Shown one piece after another: positions 33,659 through 41,924 of a stretch of DNA of 64,000 nucleotides (the first letter of the stretch is position 1; the number at the start of each line of letters is the position of its first letter). The DNA is from Bacteroidota bacterium (lineage in GTDB: Bacteria > Bacteroidota > Bacteroidia > Chitinophagales > Saprospiraceae): positions 248,001 to 312,000 of the forward strand of contig WGNL01000018.1 of the NCBI GenBank assembly GCA_016124585.1. The letters run 5' to 3'. The notes under the pieces are model-generated. The model ran no database searches and was not told the origin of the DNA. It saw only the letters and a program-made list of their open reading frames with translations. The position numbers were made by a program, and so were the translations under genes.

Positions 33659-34180
33659 TTATTCAACACTCCCTTTCTGCTTTTCGTAGCGCTTGATGTA
33701 TTCTTCTACAATATCGCCTAAAATATCCTTCAGGTAAGCCTTCTCCATCCGGGCTATGACCTTTAGCTTGTTCAATTTAGCTTTGTCAAAGCTTACAGTT
33801 AGGCGGCGTGTGCCGGTCACTTGGTCTTCCTCCACATCACCCCGCTCTACAGTACGGCGGATGAGCATGTCGAGACCGCTGAGTGGTTTGCGGCGATGTG
33901 TTTGTTGGTGAAAAGGCTGTGCCTTGCTTCCAGCTGCGTTTGCCTCTTTTTCTTGAATTTGTTCTTCAAAGGACTCCTGCATGGCTTCTTGCAGCAAAGA
34001 ATCGAGATCGGTAGTGAAATTTTTGCGGGAAGGACTTTTGTTCACAGCGGGTTTGCCAACACCGGGCTTCATCTCGTCGGGGTTGGATCCCTCCAGGAAG
34101 GTAGTTCCCTGACCGCTCTCCTTGTTGTGGTCAATGGAAAAGAGGCTTTCAAGTCCGTCTGTGAATTTCTTTTTGCTCAA
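33659..34180 (-). CDS. Ribbon-helix-helix protein with three ParB-N-terminus-like motifs, ParA partner candidate
   Basis: The 173 residues have no signal peptide. Residues 125-167 (RRLTVSF strand, then KAKLNKLKVIARMEKAYLKDILGDIVEEYIKRY) fit a ribbon-helix-helix DNA-binding fold. The remainder is low in predicted structure but repeats one motif three times: KFTDGLESLF (5-14), KNFTTDLDSLL (53-63) and KPLSGLDMLI (98-107). This resembles the short N-terminal motif (LGRGLxALL type) with which ParB contacts ParA. It is encoded directly after parA in the same direction, 75 nt apart. I infer a ParA adaptor or centromere-binding protein of the type Ib style. No ParB nuclease-like domain is present. 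Confidence 0.75.
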   Translation of the reverse strand: MSKKKFTDGLESLFSIDHNKESGQGTTFLEGSNPDEMKPGVGKPAVNKSPSRKNFTTDLDSLLQEAMQESFEEQIQEKEANAAGSKAQPFHQQTHRRKPLSGLDMLIRRTVERGDVEEDQVTGTRRLTVSFDKAKLNKLKVIARMEKAYLKDILGDIVEEYIKRYEKQKGSVE

Positions 34181-34255
34181 AATACTGCATCAAATTAATG
34201 GTCGTTGGAATGGGAATTTGTTTTAAACACAAATTGCAACGAATGCCAATGACCG

Positions 34256-35017
34256 TTATTTTTCGTCTGCGTCTATCCTTGCCAAAATCTCAGTGCATAG
34301 GCTCATATAATCCTGTGCGCCAATACTGTTCCGGTTGTAGTTGAAAATATCAGTGCGCTGTGAAGGTGCCTCGGCCAGCGAAACGTTATCGCGGATGAGG
34401 GTTTCAAAGACTTTTTCACCAAAATATTTCTTGATGGTTTCCACCACATCCCGGTTCAAAATCTTACGGGAGTCATACATAGTGGCAATGACCCCGCCAA
34501 TTTCGAGGTTTTTGTTCAATCGAAACTTCACCTTGTCAATTACCTGCTTGATTTTCGCTAATCCCTGCAAGGCCAAAAACTGTGTTTGCAATGGAATATA
34601 CACATAGTCGCTTGCTCCAAGTGCGTTCAAGGTGAGCAGCCCAAGTGAGGGCGGGCAGTCAATGATGATGAAATCGTATTCATCCTTGATAGGCTCAAAA
34701 AGTTCCTTCAGAATGTATTCCCTGCCAGCTTCGTTGATGAGTTCCATCTCCGCACCGGAGAGGTCAAGGGTGGACATTACCACGTCAAAATTTTCCCGAA
34801 CTGAATATGGTTCCAACTCTGACTCACCACGGAGGGCCTCATAAATAGTGTTGGGTTGCCGGGGTATGCCTAAGGATAGGGATAGGTTAGCTTGAGGGTC
34901 AAGGTCAATAAGCAACACCTTTTTGCCCAATTCGACCAACCCAGCGCCAATATTAATGGTACTTGTAGTCTTTCCAACGCCACCTTTATGGTTTAATAGC
35001 GAGATGATTTTTCCCAT
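34256..35017 (-). CDS. parA: ParA/Soj-type chromosome partitioning ATPase
   Basis: This is a 253-residue deviant Walker ATPase. The deviant Walker A is NHKGGVGKTT (residues about 9-18), followed by LLIDLDPQANLSLSLG (Walker A' region) and FIIIDCPPSLGLLTLNAL (Walker B, near 117). Length and motifs fit short chromosomal ParA/Soj proteins rather than the longer plasmid ParA with an HTH domain. It would form dynamic DNA-bound dimers that move ParB- or adaptor-bound cargo. The downstream gene is a ribbon-helix-helix protein instead of ParB. Two parS-like palindromes are 16 kb away at 51.1-51.5 kb. Confidence 0.95.
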   Translation of the reverse strand: MGKIISLLNHKGGVGKTTSTINIGAGLVELGKKVLLIDLDPQANLSLSLGIPRQPNTIYEALRGESELEPYSVRENFDVVMSTLDLSGAEMELINEAGREYILKELFEPIKDEYDFIIIDCPPSLGLLTLNALGASDYVYIPLQTQFLALQGLAKIKQVIDKVKFRLNKNLEIGGVIATMYDSRKILNRDVVETIKKYFGEKVFETLIRDNVSLAEAPSQRTDIFNYNRNSIGAQDYMSLCTEILARIDADEK

Positions 35018-35285
35018 ATTGCTCGTTTACCAGTTAGCTCCTCCTTTTTTGTTTTGTGAGTGGAGGTCGGGCAAAAATAGACAAATAATCCTAGCGGAGA
35101 ACCTGATTTTTCAACACTTGTTCTGCTCGACAAATATTTTTAGGCCAAAAACCGGACAAATCATTTTCGAAAGATTGTATTTCCGATTTTTACAAACCAA
35201 ACCCGAATTACATCGTTTTACTTTGTTCTGGTTCTGAGTTTTGATATTCGAACAAAGCGATTTTACCATAAAAATTAATTGCAAC

Positions 35286-35819
35286 ATGATGATTTCTAAA
35301 AAAATGGAAGCGGCCCTAAACCAACAAATCGAGTTTGAAGGTTATGCTTCGTTCCTCTACCTTAGCATGGCCACTTGGTGCGATAGCCAGGGTCTTAACG
35401 GTTGTGCCGAATTTCTCAAACGCCAATCGGAAGAAGAGCGGATGCACATGCTCAAGATTTTCGAGTACCTCTCCGACGTGGATGGCTTCGCCCTAACGCC
35501 GGGCATCAAAGAGCCACCTCGCCAGTTCGAAAAGGTACAGTCTCTTTTCAAGGAAGTGTACGAACATGAGCAAAAAGTGACGCAGAGCATCAACAAGCTC
35601 ATCACCCTTGCAAACAAGGAAGATGACTATGCCACACTGACTTTCCTGCAATGGTATGTCAATGAGCAGCGGGAGGAAGAGGCACTCATGCGTACGGTGC
35701 TCGACCGCATCCGTCTCATTGGCGATGGGCCACAAAGCCTTTATTTTATCGACAAAGAAATGGAAGCCCTCAATCAAGCTGCCATCGCTGCCGAGGGAGC
35801 TGGAGGTGAAGTCGCCTAA
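35286..35819 (+). CDS. ftnA: Ferritin (non-heme iron storage protein)
   Basis: This 177-residue bacterial ferritin is expected to form a 24-mer that oxidises Fe(II) and stores Fe(III). Ferroxidase ligands are visible in NQQIEFEGYASFLYLSMATWCD (Glu and Tyr), SEEERMHMLKIFEY (ExxH) and NEQREEEALMRTVLDR. ATG 35286 is used (MMISKKMEAALN); ATG 35289 is equally possible, while the track start 35241 lies in the leader. The stop is followed within 3 nt by the next gene's start, so the two are co-transcribed. No Fur-type operator was recognised upstream. Confidence 0.95.
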   Translation: MMISKKMEAALNQQIEFEGYASFLYLSMATWCDSQGLNGCAEFLKRQSEEERMHMLKIFEYLSDVDGFALTPGIKEPPRQFEKVQSLFKEVYEHEQKVTQSINKLITLANKEDDYATLTFLQWYVNEQREEEALMRTVLDRIRLIGDGPQSLYFIDKEMEALNQAAIAAEGAGGEVA

Positions 35820-35821
35820 AC

Positions 35822-36418
35822 ATGACCAACATCTGGGATTATTTTAAAAACTTTTTCCGGGAAGCGGAGCAGAGCTCTGCCTCCCGCCCAATTTTCAGGG
35901 AACAATTGGTGCGCAGTCCTGAAGAAAAAAAAGCTTTTGAAAACTGGGAGGGTAATTTGGCCAATCGGCGCATCATTGGATTTTTGGCGGAAGGGTATGC
36001 CACTTACCAGTCTTCACCAGCCGAAGTTGATAGAGCCTTGACCTTTCTAGATACCCCTTCCTCCAAAGGTTTTGCCATCCATTTTTCCCAAACGGACTAT
36101 TCCCTCCAAGATGCCCGCCACCTTCTTGACTTGCTCAAGCTAAAAGTGCAAACGCTCAACTACCGCTTACAACATTCTGATACCCGGACTTGGTCTGAAA
36201 AAGACTGGGCGCAAACCGTGGAACGCTACTACCTCAAGCCCCGCCAAACTTGGGCCGAAGGCCAAAAAATTGACCAGCGCTATGGCAATATCACCATTGA
36301 ATTGACGCTCCGTAACGATCAACCTTACTTGTTAACCTTCAGAGCTACAAGCTACTCCGACCGGCTTTATGCCGAGGCTGCCAATTTCTACGAATTGATG
36401 CAGGCAATTTTGAATTGA
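35822..36418 (+). CDS. Conserved-type hypothetical protein co-transcribed with ferritin
   Basis: This is a 198-residue soluble protein with no signal peptide. It begins MTNIWDYFKNFFREAEQSSAS and has RRIIGFLAEGYATY, a central region IHFSQTDYSLQDARHLLDLLKLKVQTLNYRLQHSDTRTW and a C-terminal beta part ERYYLKPR...GNITIELTLRNDQPYLLTFRATSY. I recognise this as a type found in Bacteroidota but no named domain. The start codon lies two bases beyond the ferritin stop, a strong hint of an operon. The lgt promoter region follows. It could be an iron-linked accessory protein, but that rests on position alone. Confidence 0.8.
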   Translation: MTNIWDYFKNFFREAEQSSASRPIFREQLVRSPEEKKAFENWEGNLANRRIIGFLAEGYATYQSSPAEVDRALTFLDTPSSKGFAIHFSQTDYSLQDARHLLDLLKLKVQTLNYRLQHSDTRTWSEKDWAQTVERYYLKPRQTWAEGQKIDQRYGNITIELTLRNDQPYLLTFRATSYSDRLYAEAANFYELMQAILN

Positions 36419-36462
36419 ATTTTTGGGAAAAACTCAAAATTTTAAACTCCCGTCCCACTGCC

Positions 36463-36470
36463 TATCTTTG
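36463..36470 (+). promoter_or_regulatory. Bacteroidota -7 element (TATCTTTG) upstream of lgt
   Basis: TATCTTTG matches TAnnTTTG and lies 40 nt before ATG 36510. Because it falls inside the longer track ORF (36423), it supports the later start. Confidence 0.5.
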
Positions 36471-36509
36471 CCCCAACCCGTTGCCGTATGGCAACCAAAA
36501 CAAGCCTTT

Positions 36510-37664
36510 ATGTACCCGGACCTTTCTTATCTTTTTCATGACATCTTCGGCACGCAGCCCGATAATTGGACTTCTGTCTTCAAAACATTCGGGGTCATGC
36601 TCGTAATTTCCATACTTGCCGCAGCCCTGTTTTTTTACCTTGAATTGAAGCGAAAGGCAGCGGAAGGTGTATACCAACCTACCGTGGTAAAAACCACTAT
36701 CGGTGAGCCAGCAACCATCTGGGATATTGCCTCCAATGCATTGTTCGGCTTTCTCATTGGCTTCAAGTTCGTGTACATCTTCCAAAACTTCCCAACGTTT
36801 CAGAAAGATGCCGCTGCCGTTCTGCTCTCCCTGAAAGGCAACTGGTTGGCTGGCATTGGACTAGCTGCTGTGTTCGGTGTACTCCGCTGGTGGGAGCGCA
36901 AAAAACAAGCACTGCCCAAGCCCCAAGAAGTTACTAGCAACTTGTATCCACATGACCGCATTGGTGACATGACCATCATTGCTGCCGTGACCGGCATACT
37001 TGGAGCCAAGATTTTTGCCATCTTGGAAGCTCCGGCTGGCTTTTTCAACGACCCTATCGGCATTTTCTTTTCTGGCAGCGGCCTTGCGATTTATGGGGGC
37101 CTAATTTGTGGTTACCTCGGTGTTACTTGGTACCTGCGTAAGCACAAAATCCCGTTCTGGCCTACGGCCGATGCCATTGCGCCAGCGCTTATCATCGCCT
37201 ACGGCGTGGGTCGTATCGGCTGCCAACTTGCTGGTGATGGTGATTGGGGGATTGATGCCGCCGCCCAACCCGACTGGTGGTTTCTGCCCGATTGGTTTTG
37301 GGCCTACGATTACCCACACAACGTCAACAAGGCGGGCATCGCAATCGAGGGTTGCCAATGGCTTCATTGCACACATTTAGCAAACCCTGTTTATCCAACA
37401 CCCCTTTACGAACTGATTGCTTCCCTTAGCATCGGTGCCTTCCTCTGGGCTATTCGCAAACGGGTGAAAATTCCAGGCATGTTATTTTTCATTTATCTGA
37501 TACTCAATGGGTTCGAGCGTTTTTGGATTGAAAAAATTAGGGTAAACGAAGTGTACCACATCGCTGGTTTTCAACCAACACAAGCTGAAATCATTTCAAC
37601 AATTTTCTTTTTGGTAGGCGTTGCAGGCGTTATTTGGCGAAAAAAGACCTACACCACTACCTAA
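36510..37664 (+). CDS. lgt: Prolipoprotein diacylglyceryl transferase
   Basis: Lgt transfers a diacylglyceryl group to the lipobox cysteine of prolipoproteins in the inner membrane. The 384-residue protein has about seven membrane segments. The family signature is in YGVGRIGCQLAGDGDWG near residue 230, and the C-terminal helix carries NGFERFWIEKIRVN. It is longer than the E. coli enzyme because of insertions, as is usual in Bacteroidota. ATG 36510 (MYPDLSYLFHDIFG) begins the homologous region. Lipoproteins with lipoboxes occur in this window (10563, 30522, 47025, 50495), so its substrates are local. Confidence 0.92.
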   Translation: MYPDLSYLFHDIFGTQPDNWTSVFKTFGVMLVISILAAALFFYLELKRKAAEGVYQPTVVKTTIGEPATIWDIASNALFGFLIGFKFVYIFQNFPTFQKDAAAVLLSLKGNWLAGIGLAAVFGVLRWWERKKQALPKPQEVTSNLYPHDRIGDMTIIAAVTGILGAKIFAILEAPAGFFNDPIGIFFSGSGLAIYGGLICGYLGVTWYLRKHKIPFWPTADAIAPALIIAYGVGRIGCQLAGDGDWGIDAAAQPDWWFLPDWFWAYDYPHNVNKAGIAIEGCQWLHCTHLANPVYPTPLYELIASLSIGAFLWAIRKRVKIPGMLFFIYLILNGFERFWIEKIRVNEVYHIAGFQPTQAEIISTIFFLVGVAGVIWRKKTYTTT

Positions 37665-37752
37665 TTTTTCCTTCGGCAAATAGGGGAGTGGAATGAATTC
37701 AAGCATCATGTTTAGGCAATACTTCCACTATTAAAAAAACTCCTTTGTTTCG

Positions 37753-38187
37753 ATGAAAATCAACTTGCTAATTTCATTATTCACGGCACTGCTTTTTGCC
37801 GTTTCCATGCCTACCCTTTCGGCTGCTTCCAGTGTTACGAATGCTACCGCCCACCCTGTTTCGGCCACGCAAGCTGAAAGCAAAAACACTGTTTCAAAAC
37901 ACATTAAAAAACAAAAGCACCAAAGCAAACTGCGAAAATGGTGGGGAAAGCAAACGGCTAAATTTAATCGGTTGGTTCAACGAATCAGCCTCGGGTTCGT
38001 CGGGTTCATCGTCACATTGATAGGAGCCATGTTCATCGTGTTAGGGTTGGTGATTCCGGCGGTAGGCATCGTATTTTTGGTACTTGGCATCATCATCGCC
38101 TTTGTAGGCTTGCTGCTTTGGGTTTTGCTCAGCAAAATCGGGGTTCGGGTTTCGACGAGCAATGGGCGGGATCCTCGGGCGAATTGA
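37753..38187 (+). CDS. Small exported membrane protein, function unknown
   Basis: This is a 144-residue protein. It has an N-terminal signal sequence (MKINLLISLFTALLFAVSMPTLSA), a basic linker rich in Lys/His/Gln (KHIKKQKHQSKLRKWWGKQ) and two closely spaced hydrophobic helices (FVGFIVTLIGAMFIVLGLVI and VGIVFLVLGIIIAFVGLLLWVLL), then a short tail GVRVSTSNGRDPRAN. Similar small proteins are common in Bacteroidota envelopes. No domain is recognised. It converges on the very large outer-membrane protein gene with only 5 nt between the stops. Confidence 0.75.
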   Translation: MKINLLISLFTALLFAVSMPTLSAASSVTNATAHPVSATQAESKNTVSKHIKKQKHQSKLRKWWGKQTAKFNRLVQRISLGFVGFIVTLIGAMFIVLGLVIPAVGIVFLVLGIIIAFVGLLLWVLLSKIGVRVSTSNGRDPRAN

Positions 38188-38192
38188 TTAGC

Positions 38193-41100
38193 CTAAAACA
38201 CCGCCCCCACCTGCGCCCTCCCCACATGCACCAAGTTCGCCTCCCCTGTTTCCCGGCCTTCGTAGGTGATGCCGATGCGGATGTTTTTCGCTACTTGCCG
38301 ATCCAGCGTGAGACTCCAGATGAAGTTCTTTCCGTTTTGCAGACCCTGCAAAAAAGCGAAGCCCACTGGGGAATTTGGCTGCCCCGTGAAGTCAATTTTT
38401 ACAAAGGAAAACTCCGACCGGATGCTCGTCGTGGCGCTTTGGTTGTAGGTCATTTCCCATTTCAGGTCGTTGGTTTTAGCGTTTTCGCCCAGTGTGTCGA
38501 GGCGGTTTTCGGCAAATTTATGCCGCCAAGTAGCGCCCATCCTGAAGCTGTTCGATGGCTGCCAAGTCAGTTGCGGCTTCGTTTCCCACGACTCGATCCG
38601 GTAGCGCTTGCTCTCAAATTGCTCCGAGCCTTGCGCATCTGTCCCAAGGTTGAATTCCGTCTGAAAACTGATGGATTTCGATATATTCCACCGGGTTTTC
38701 ACAAATTGCGTTTGCTGCCTCCGGCTCTCGAATCCCGTCGTTTGCACCAGCTTGTTCTGGTTATCGGACATGCCGAGCTGGATGTCGTACTTCGGGTCGG
38801 CTCGGTTGAAAAACAGCGTGTTGTAAATTGAGGAACGGGTGCTCACCAGCGCTGTGTCTGCCACATTCAACTGAAACGGATTCCAAGCGCTCACCCCATC
38901 CAATTGGCGCACCTTGCGGGTGATTTGCAGACTGCTTTGCGTCGAAAATTTGCTCAAAAACTTCTTGCCGCCCTTCGCATTGAACCAAATGCCCTTCGGC
39001 TCCAGCCGCAGGCTTTGGTTGAAAGTCACATTGTTCGTTCGGATAAAATCATCCGTGAAAACCGTCACCCGCACCGCATTGGCCACATCCTGAAACGGGG
39101 CAATTTCCACTTCGTCAAGCTGAACTTTTCCGTCGCCGTTGCGGTCAGTCCATTGGTGGGTGCCTTCCCCGGCGGGCACTTGCAAGTAGGTAAATTCCAA
39201 TTTTCGCTCCTGGCCAGAGCCGATTTCGTAGCTCGTGTTGCTTTGGGCAACGCCTTTTAAAATATTCAGCGAATAGTCGAGCCGACCGAGGTAGGTATCC
39301 GAAGGGTCAAGTTTTGATAGGGTCGTGTCCTGAATGAGAAGTTGCCGCCAAGTGAAATTCCAGCCGAGTTGGGAGTTGCGGCTTTGTTGCCAGTTACCGT
39401 TCAGGTTCAGTTCGTTGGCGAGGGTAGAGGCGCCGAACTCCTTGCTAGCCGGGGCATAATCGTAGCGGCGGGTGTAATTGGTGTTGAAGCTAATCTTCTC
39501 ATTTTCAGGGCTTTCCATGTATATTTTAAACAAATCATAGTAAAAGCTGGCCGCATTCAGCGTGTCCTGTCCCACCCCTATTTGGCTTTTGGTGAAGCGG
39601 CTGTTCCGTTCCCGCTCACCATAAATTCCCGCTTTCCAAAATTTGGTACCCGTACTGTCCCGCAGAAACGGCATGGCAAAATTGGCTTTTGGCCTAAAAA
39701 ATTCACTCCGTTCCGTCGTGCTTTTGGTGGTCAAAAAATCGCCCTGCGCCCAAAGATCCCAGCCATTTTTCTGGTAGGCATACCTGCCGAAATGCTTTAA
39801 GCCCGTGTAAATCGTGTCCCGTAGAAAGCCACCGATAGTGTACTGCAAGCTGCCCAACTTGGGTGTTTTCAGCGTCGCACCACCGTTGAACAGGTGCTCA
39901 TCACTCGGCCTCACCACAATCCCCACGTCATTCACCGTGCGGTTCACGTTCCAGTCCCTGGTAAATTCGGCAGGTCGGTACGGGTTCAGTTCCTTGAATT
40001 TTTGCTGCGCAAATTCGTAGTTGACCTCCAGTTCGATTTCGGATTTCGGATTTCGGATTTCGGATTGGCTCCCTGGTTGCGGACTGCCAACTGCCAACTG
40101 CCGACTGCCAACTTCAATAACCTGTTTCACCCCTACCGTCCCAGCCAAGCCCACATTGTCGCCGTCATCAAAACCAGACAGGCGGTTTTGATCAAAATTG
40201 CTCAGCGCTACTTCCGCCCGCACCTTCGTCTTTGCCGAAGGCGAAAATTCCCCACCAGCCGTATAGAGCTGCTGCCGATTCGGTGCCACCAGCCGTCGGA
40301 TGGGTTCGTACTGCCCCTGTGGTTGCCCAGTGATGGAATCGGGCGCCACCCAGCGATAGACCCGACCGTTGGCGGCAGTTTCGGTATCGAGGATGTAATT
40401 TCCATTGCCTTGCCCGACGAGCGAGAAGCCCGCAGCGTACTTCGCCAATTGCTGGTTTGTACTGAAAATCAACACGTTAGGGAAGGTTTCGCCGTACACG
40501 ATAGTATCCCGCAGTTCGTACAGCACTCGAAATGCACTGTACTCCTCTACCGTGTCAATCGCACTGACGACGGCATTGAGGGAGCTATCGCCAGCATTGC
40601 GCAGCACCTCCAATTCGGATTGGGAGAAATCTCCATCAATGGGTTGCCGACCGTCCTGTTCGGAGTAGGTGTTCAGATAAAGGCGGTAGTTTTTGCCCTG
40701 CCACTCCGAATTGAAAGCGTACAAGGAGCGCTGATAATCCTGTGTGTTGTAGTCAAATTCGACGACGATGCGGCTATCTTTCGTAATCAATCGGCGATTG
40801 GTGAAGGTGACATGCCCAGCGTTGTAGTCAATCACGTAGTCGGCGTCGAGGCCCCGCTGTTGCAGTTTTCCATCCACAAAAACCTTCTCCGTACCACTCA
40901 AAACGATGATGAAGCGTTCGCCTTCCGCACCTTCGAGGCGGTAGGGACCTTGGTTTCCCTCCTGTGCAGCGATGGTGTTTCTGGCAAATTTTCCCCGTGC
41001 AATGGCGGCACTGGCCTTGGTTTCAAGTGTTGAGTTTCGAGTTTCGAGTTTTGAGCCGCCTGCCTTCCGTCCGCCGTCCATTGTCCACCGTTTCGACACC

Positions 41101-41798
41101 GTCGCTCCCTGCAATTTTTTAAAATAATTCATGAAATAGCTGTTCGGTCGGGCCAGTTCGTAGTCGCCAGCGATGAGTTTAGTTCGGTCTTTCGAAACTT
41201 GAATGAAAATCTTATCGAACTCCCGCAGCTGTTGGGTATTGCCCTCAGGCTGGAGCGGGATATTATTGTCGGTTATGGCAGCAAGGATTTCGAGGTCGCC
41301 GAGCGTGCCCGCCATTTGCAGGTTGAACTGGGAATTGAGCACCAGGTTCTGGTTGTTGCCGAAAGAAAGCCCACGGGTGTAATTGCCGTTGTAATCAAGC
41401 CCACGTTGCGGCAGCAAAGGCCGTTGCTCATCGGCGTAGGGATCGTAGGCATAGCCGATGAGGCGGTCGCCGGGTTTTTTCAAAACCGAAGTATCCAAGC
41501 GGACGACGGGAGCGGTGAGGTTGAAGGGCAACACTCGGTATTTTACAATTGATAATTGATAATTGATAATTGAAGTGTCGAAGCTGATTTGGTTGTTTTT
41601 CAGAGTAAAAAACTGGGGAGAAATGCGCTCGCCAGTGGCGGCGTCGGCTACTTCGACCGAGTTGGGAACGACCGTCAGCGTATCGAGCAATTGGGGAACA
41701 ACCAGCACAGGCAAGACCTTGCTACGCAAATTCGAGATTTGCGCAACGGCGAGCGTAGGCAGCATTGCCAACAGGAAAATGTAGAAGATTCTGCTCAT
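38193..41798 (-). CDS. Very large outer-membrane beta-barrel-like protein, function unknown
   Basis: This is a 1201-residue protein. It has a signal peptide (MSRIFYIFLLAMLPTLAVAQ), then GLDYNGNYTRGLSFGNNQNLVLNSQFNLQMAG, IFIQVSKDRTKLIAGDYELARPNSYFMNYFKKLQGA and DYVIDYNAGHVTFTNRRLITKDSRIVVEFDY, followed by hundreds of residues of amphipathic strands. The terminal residue is Phe, as expected of outer-membrane barrels. This type occurs across Bacteroidota, but I know no assigned role; it shares style but not clear identity with large T9SS barrels such as SprA. At least four heptamer arrays (40031-40066, 40082-40113, 41021-41055, 41545-41573) lie in frame and encode segments such as SKLETRNSTLETK and SEIRNPKSEIE. 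Confidence 0.8.
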   Translation of the reverse strand: MSRIFYIFLLAMLPTLAVAQISNLRSKVLPVLVVPQLLDTLTVVPNSVEVADAATGERISPQFFTLKNNQISFDTSIINYQLSIVKYRVLPFNLTAPVVRLDTSVLKKPGDRLIGYAYDPYADEQRPLLPQRGLDYNGNYTRGLSFGNNQNLVLNSQFNLQMAGTLGDLEILAAITDNNIPLQPEGNTQQLREFDKIFIQVSKDRTKLIAGDYELARPNSYFMNYFKKLQGATVSKRWTMDGGRKAGGSKLETRNSTLETKASAAIARGKFARNTIAAQEGNQGPYRLEGAEGERFIIVLSGTEKVFVDGKLQQRGLDADYVIDYNAGHVTFTNRRLITKDSRIVVEFDYNTQDYQRSLYAFNSEWQGKNYRLYLNTYSEQDGRQPIDGDFSQSELEVLRNAGDSSLNAVVSAIDTVEEYSAFRVLYELRDTIVYGETFPNVLIFSTNQQLAKYAAGFSLVGQGNGNYILDTETAANGRVYRWVAPDSITGQPQGQYEPIRRLVAPNRQQLYTAGGEFSPSAKTKVRAEVALSNFDQNRLSGFDDGDNVGLAGTVGVKQVIEVGSRQLAVGSPQPGSQSEIRNPKSEIELEVNYEFAQQKFKELNPYRPAEFTRDWNVNRTVNDVGIVVRPSDEHLFNGGATLKTPKLGSLQYTIGGFLRDTIYTGLKHFGRYAYQKNGWDLWAQGDFLTTKSTTERSEFFRPKANFAMPFLRDSTGTKFWKAGIYGERERNSRFTKSQIGVGQDTLNAASFYYDLFKIYMESPENEKISFNTNYTRRYDYAPASKEFGASTLANELNLNGNWQQSRNSQLGWNFTWRQLLIQDTTLSKLDPSDTYLGRLDYSLNILKGVAQSNTSYEIGSGQERKLEFTYLQVPAGEGTHQWTDRNGDGKVQLDEVEIAPFQDVANAVRVTVFTDDFIRTNNVTFNQSLRLEPKGIWFNAKGGKKFLSKFSTQSSLQITRKVRQLDGVSAWNPFQLNVADTALVSTRSSIYNTLFFNRADPKYDIQLGMSDNQNKLVQTTGFESRRQQTQFVKTRWNISKSISFQTEFNLGTDAQGSEQFESKRYRIESWETKPQLTWQPSNSFRMGATWRHKFAENRLDTLGENAKTNDLKWEMTYNQSATTSIRSEFSFVKIDFTGQPNSPVGFAFLQGLQNGKNFIWSLTLDRQVAKNIRIGITYEGRETGEANLVHVGRAQVGAVF
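40031..40113. repeat. Two adjacent heptamer arrays (TTTCGGA and ACTGCCA) inside the 1201-aa gene
   Basis: GGATTTC is repeated from 40034 to 40066, then after 15 nt ACTGCCA is repeated from 40082 to 40113. Together they encode an insertion of about 25 residues (SRQLAVGSPQPGSQSEIRNP region) that interrupts the beta pattern. Confidence 0.88.
41021..41055. repeat. GAGTTTC heptamer array inside the 1201-aa gene
   Basis: GAGTTTC is iterated (GTTGAGTTTCGAGTTTCGAGTTTTGAG). On the coding strand it gives KLETRNSTLETK. Confidence 0.85.
41545..41573. repeat. GATAATT heptamer array near the 5' end of the 1201-aa gene
   Basis: GATAATT occurs three times in a row (ACAATTGATAATTGATAATTGATAATTGA), encoding SIINYQLSIVK in the periplasmic N-terminal region. 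Confidence 0.88.
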
Positions 41799-41924
41799 TC
41801 AGCCGATGGTCGGGTTTGGGTAACAAACGTAATTTAACTTACTTTATGGCCTTGTAAAAGTTTCTATGCTGACCATTTTTGAAACCCAATACTTCACTGG
41901 ATGAATATTTGTGGTAAAATTTTA

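Noticed and set aside
39894-41033. 379-codon plus-strand ORF opposite the 1201-aa gene
   Set aside because: It is antisense to a longer frame with a signal peptide and consistent beta pattern. It crosses heptamer arrays and shows no domain.
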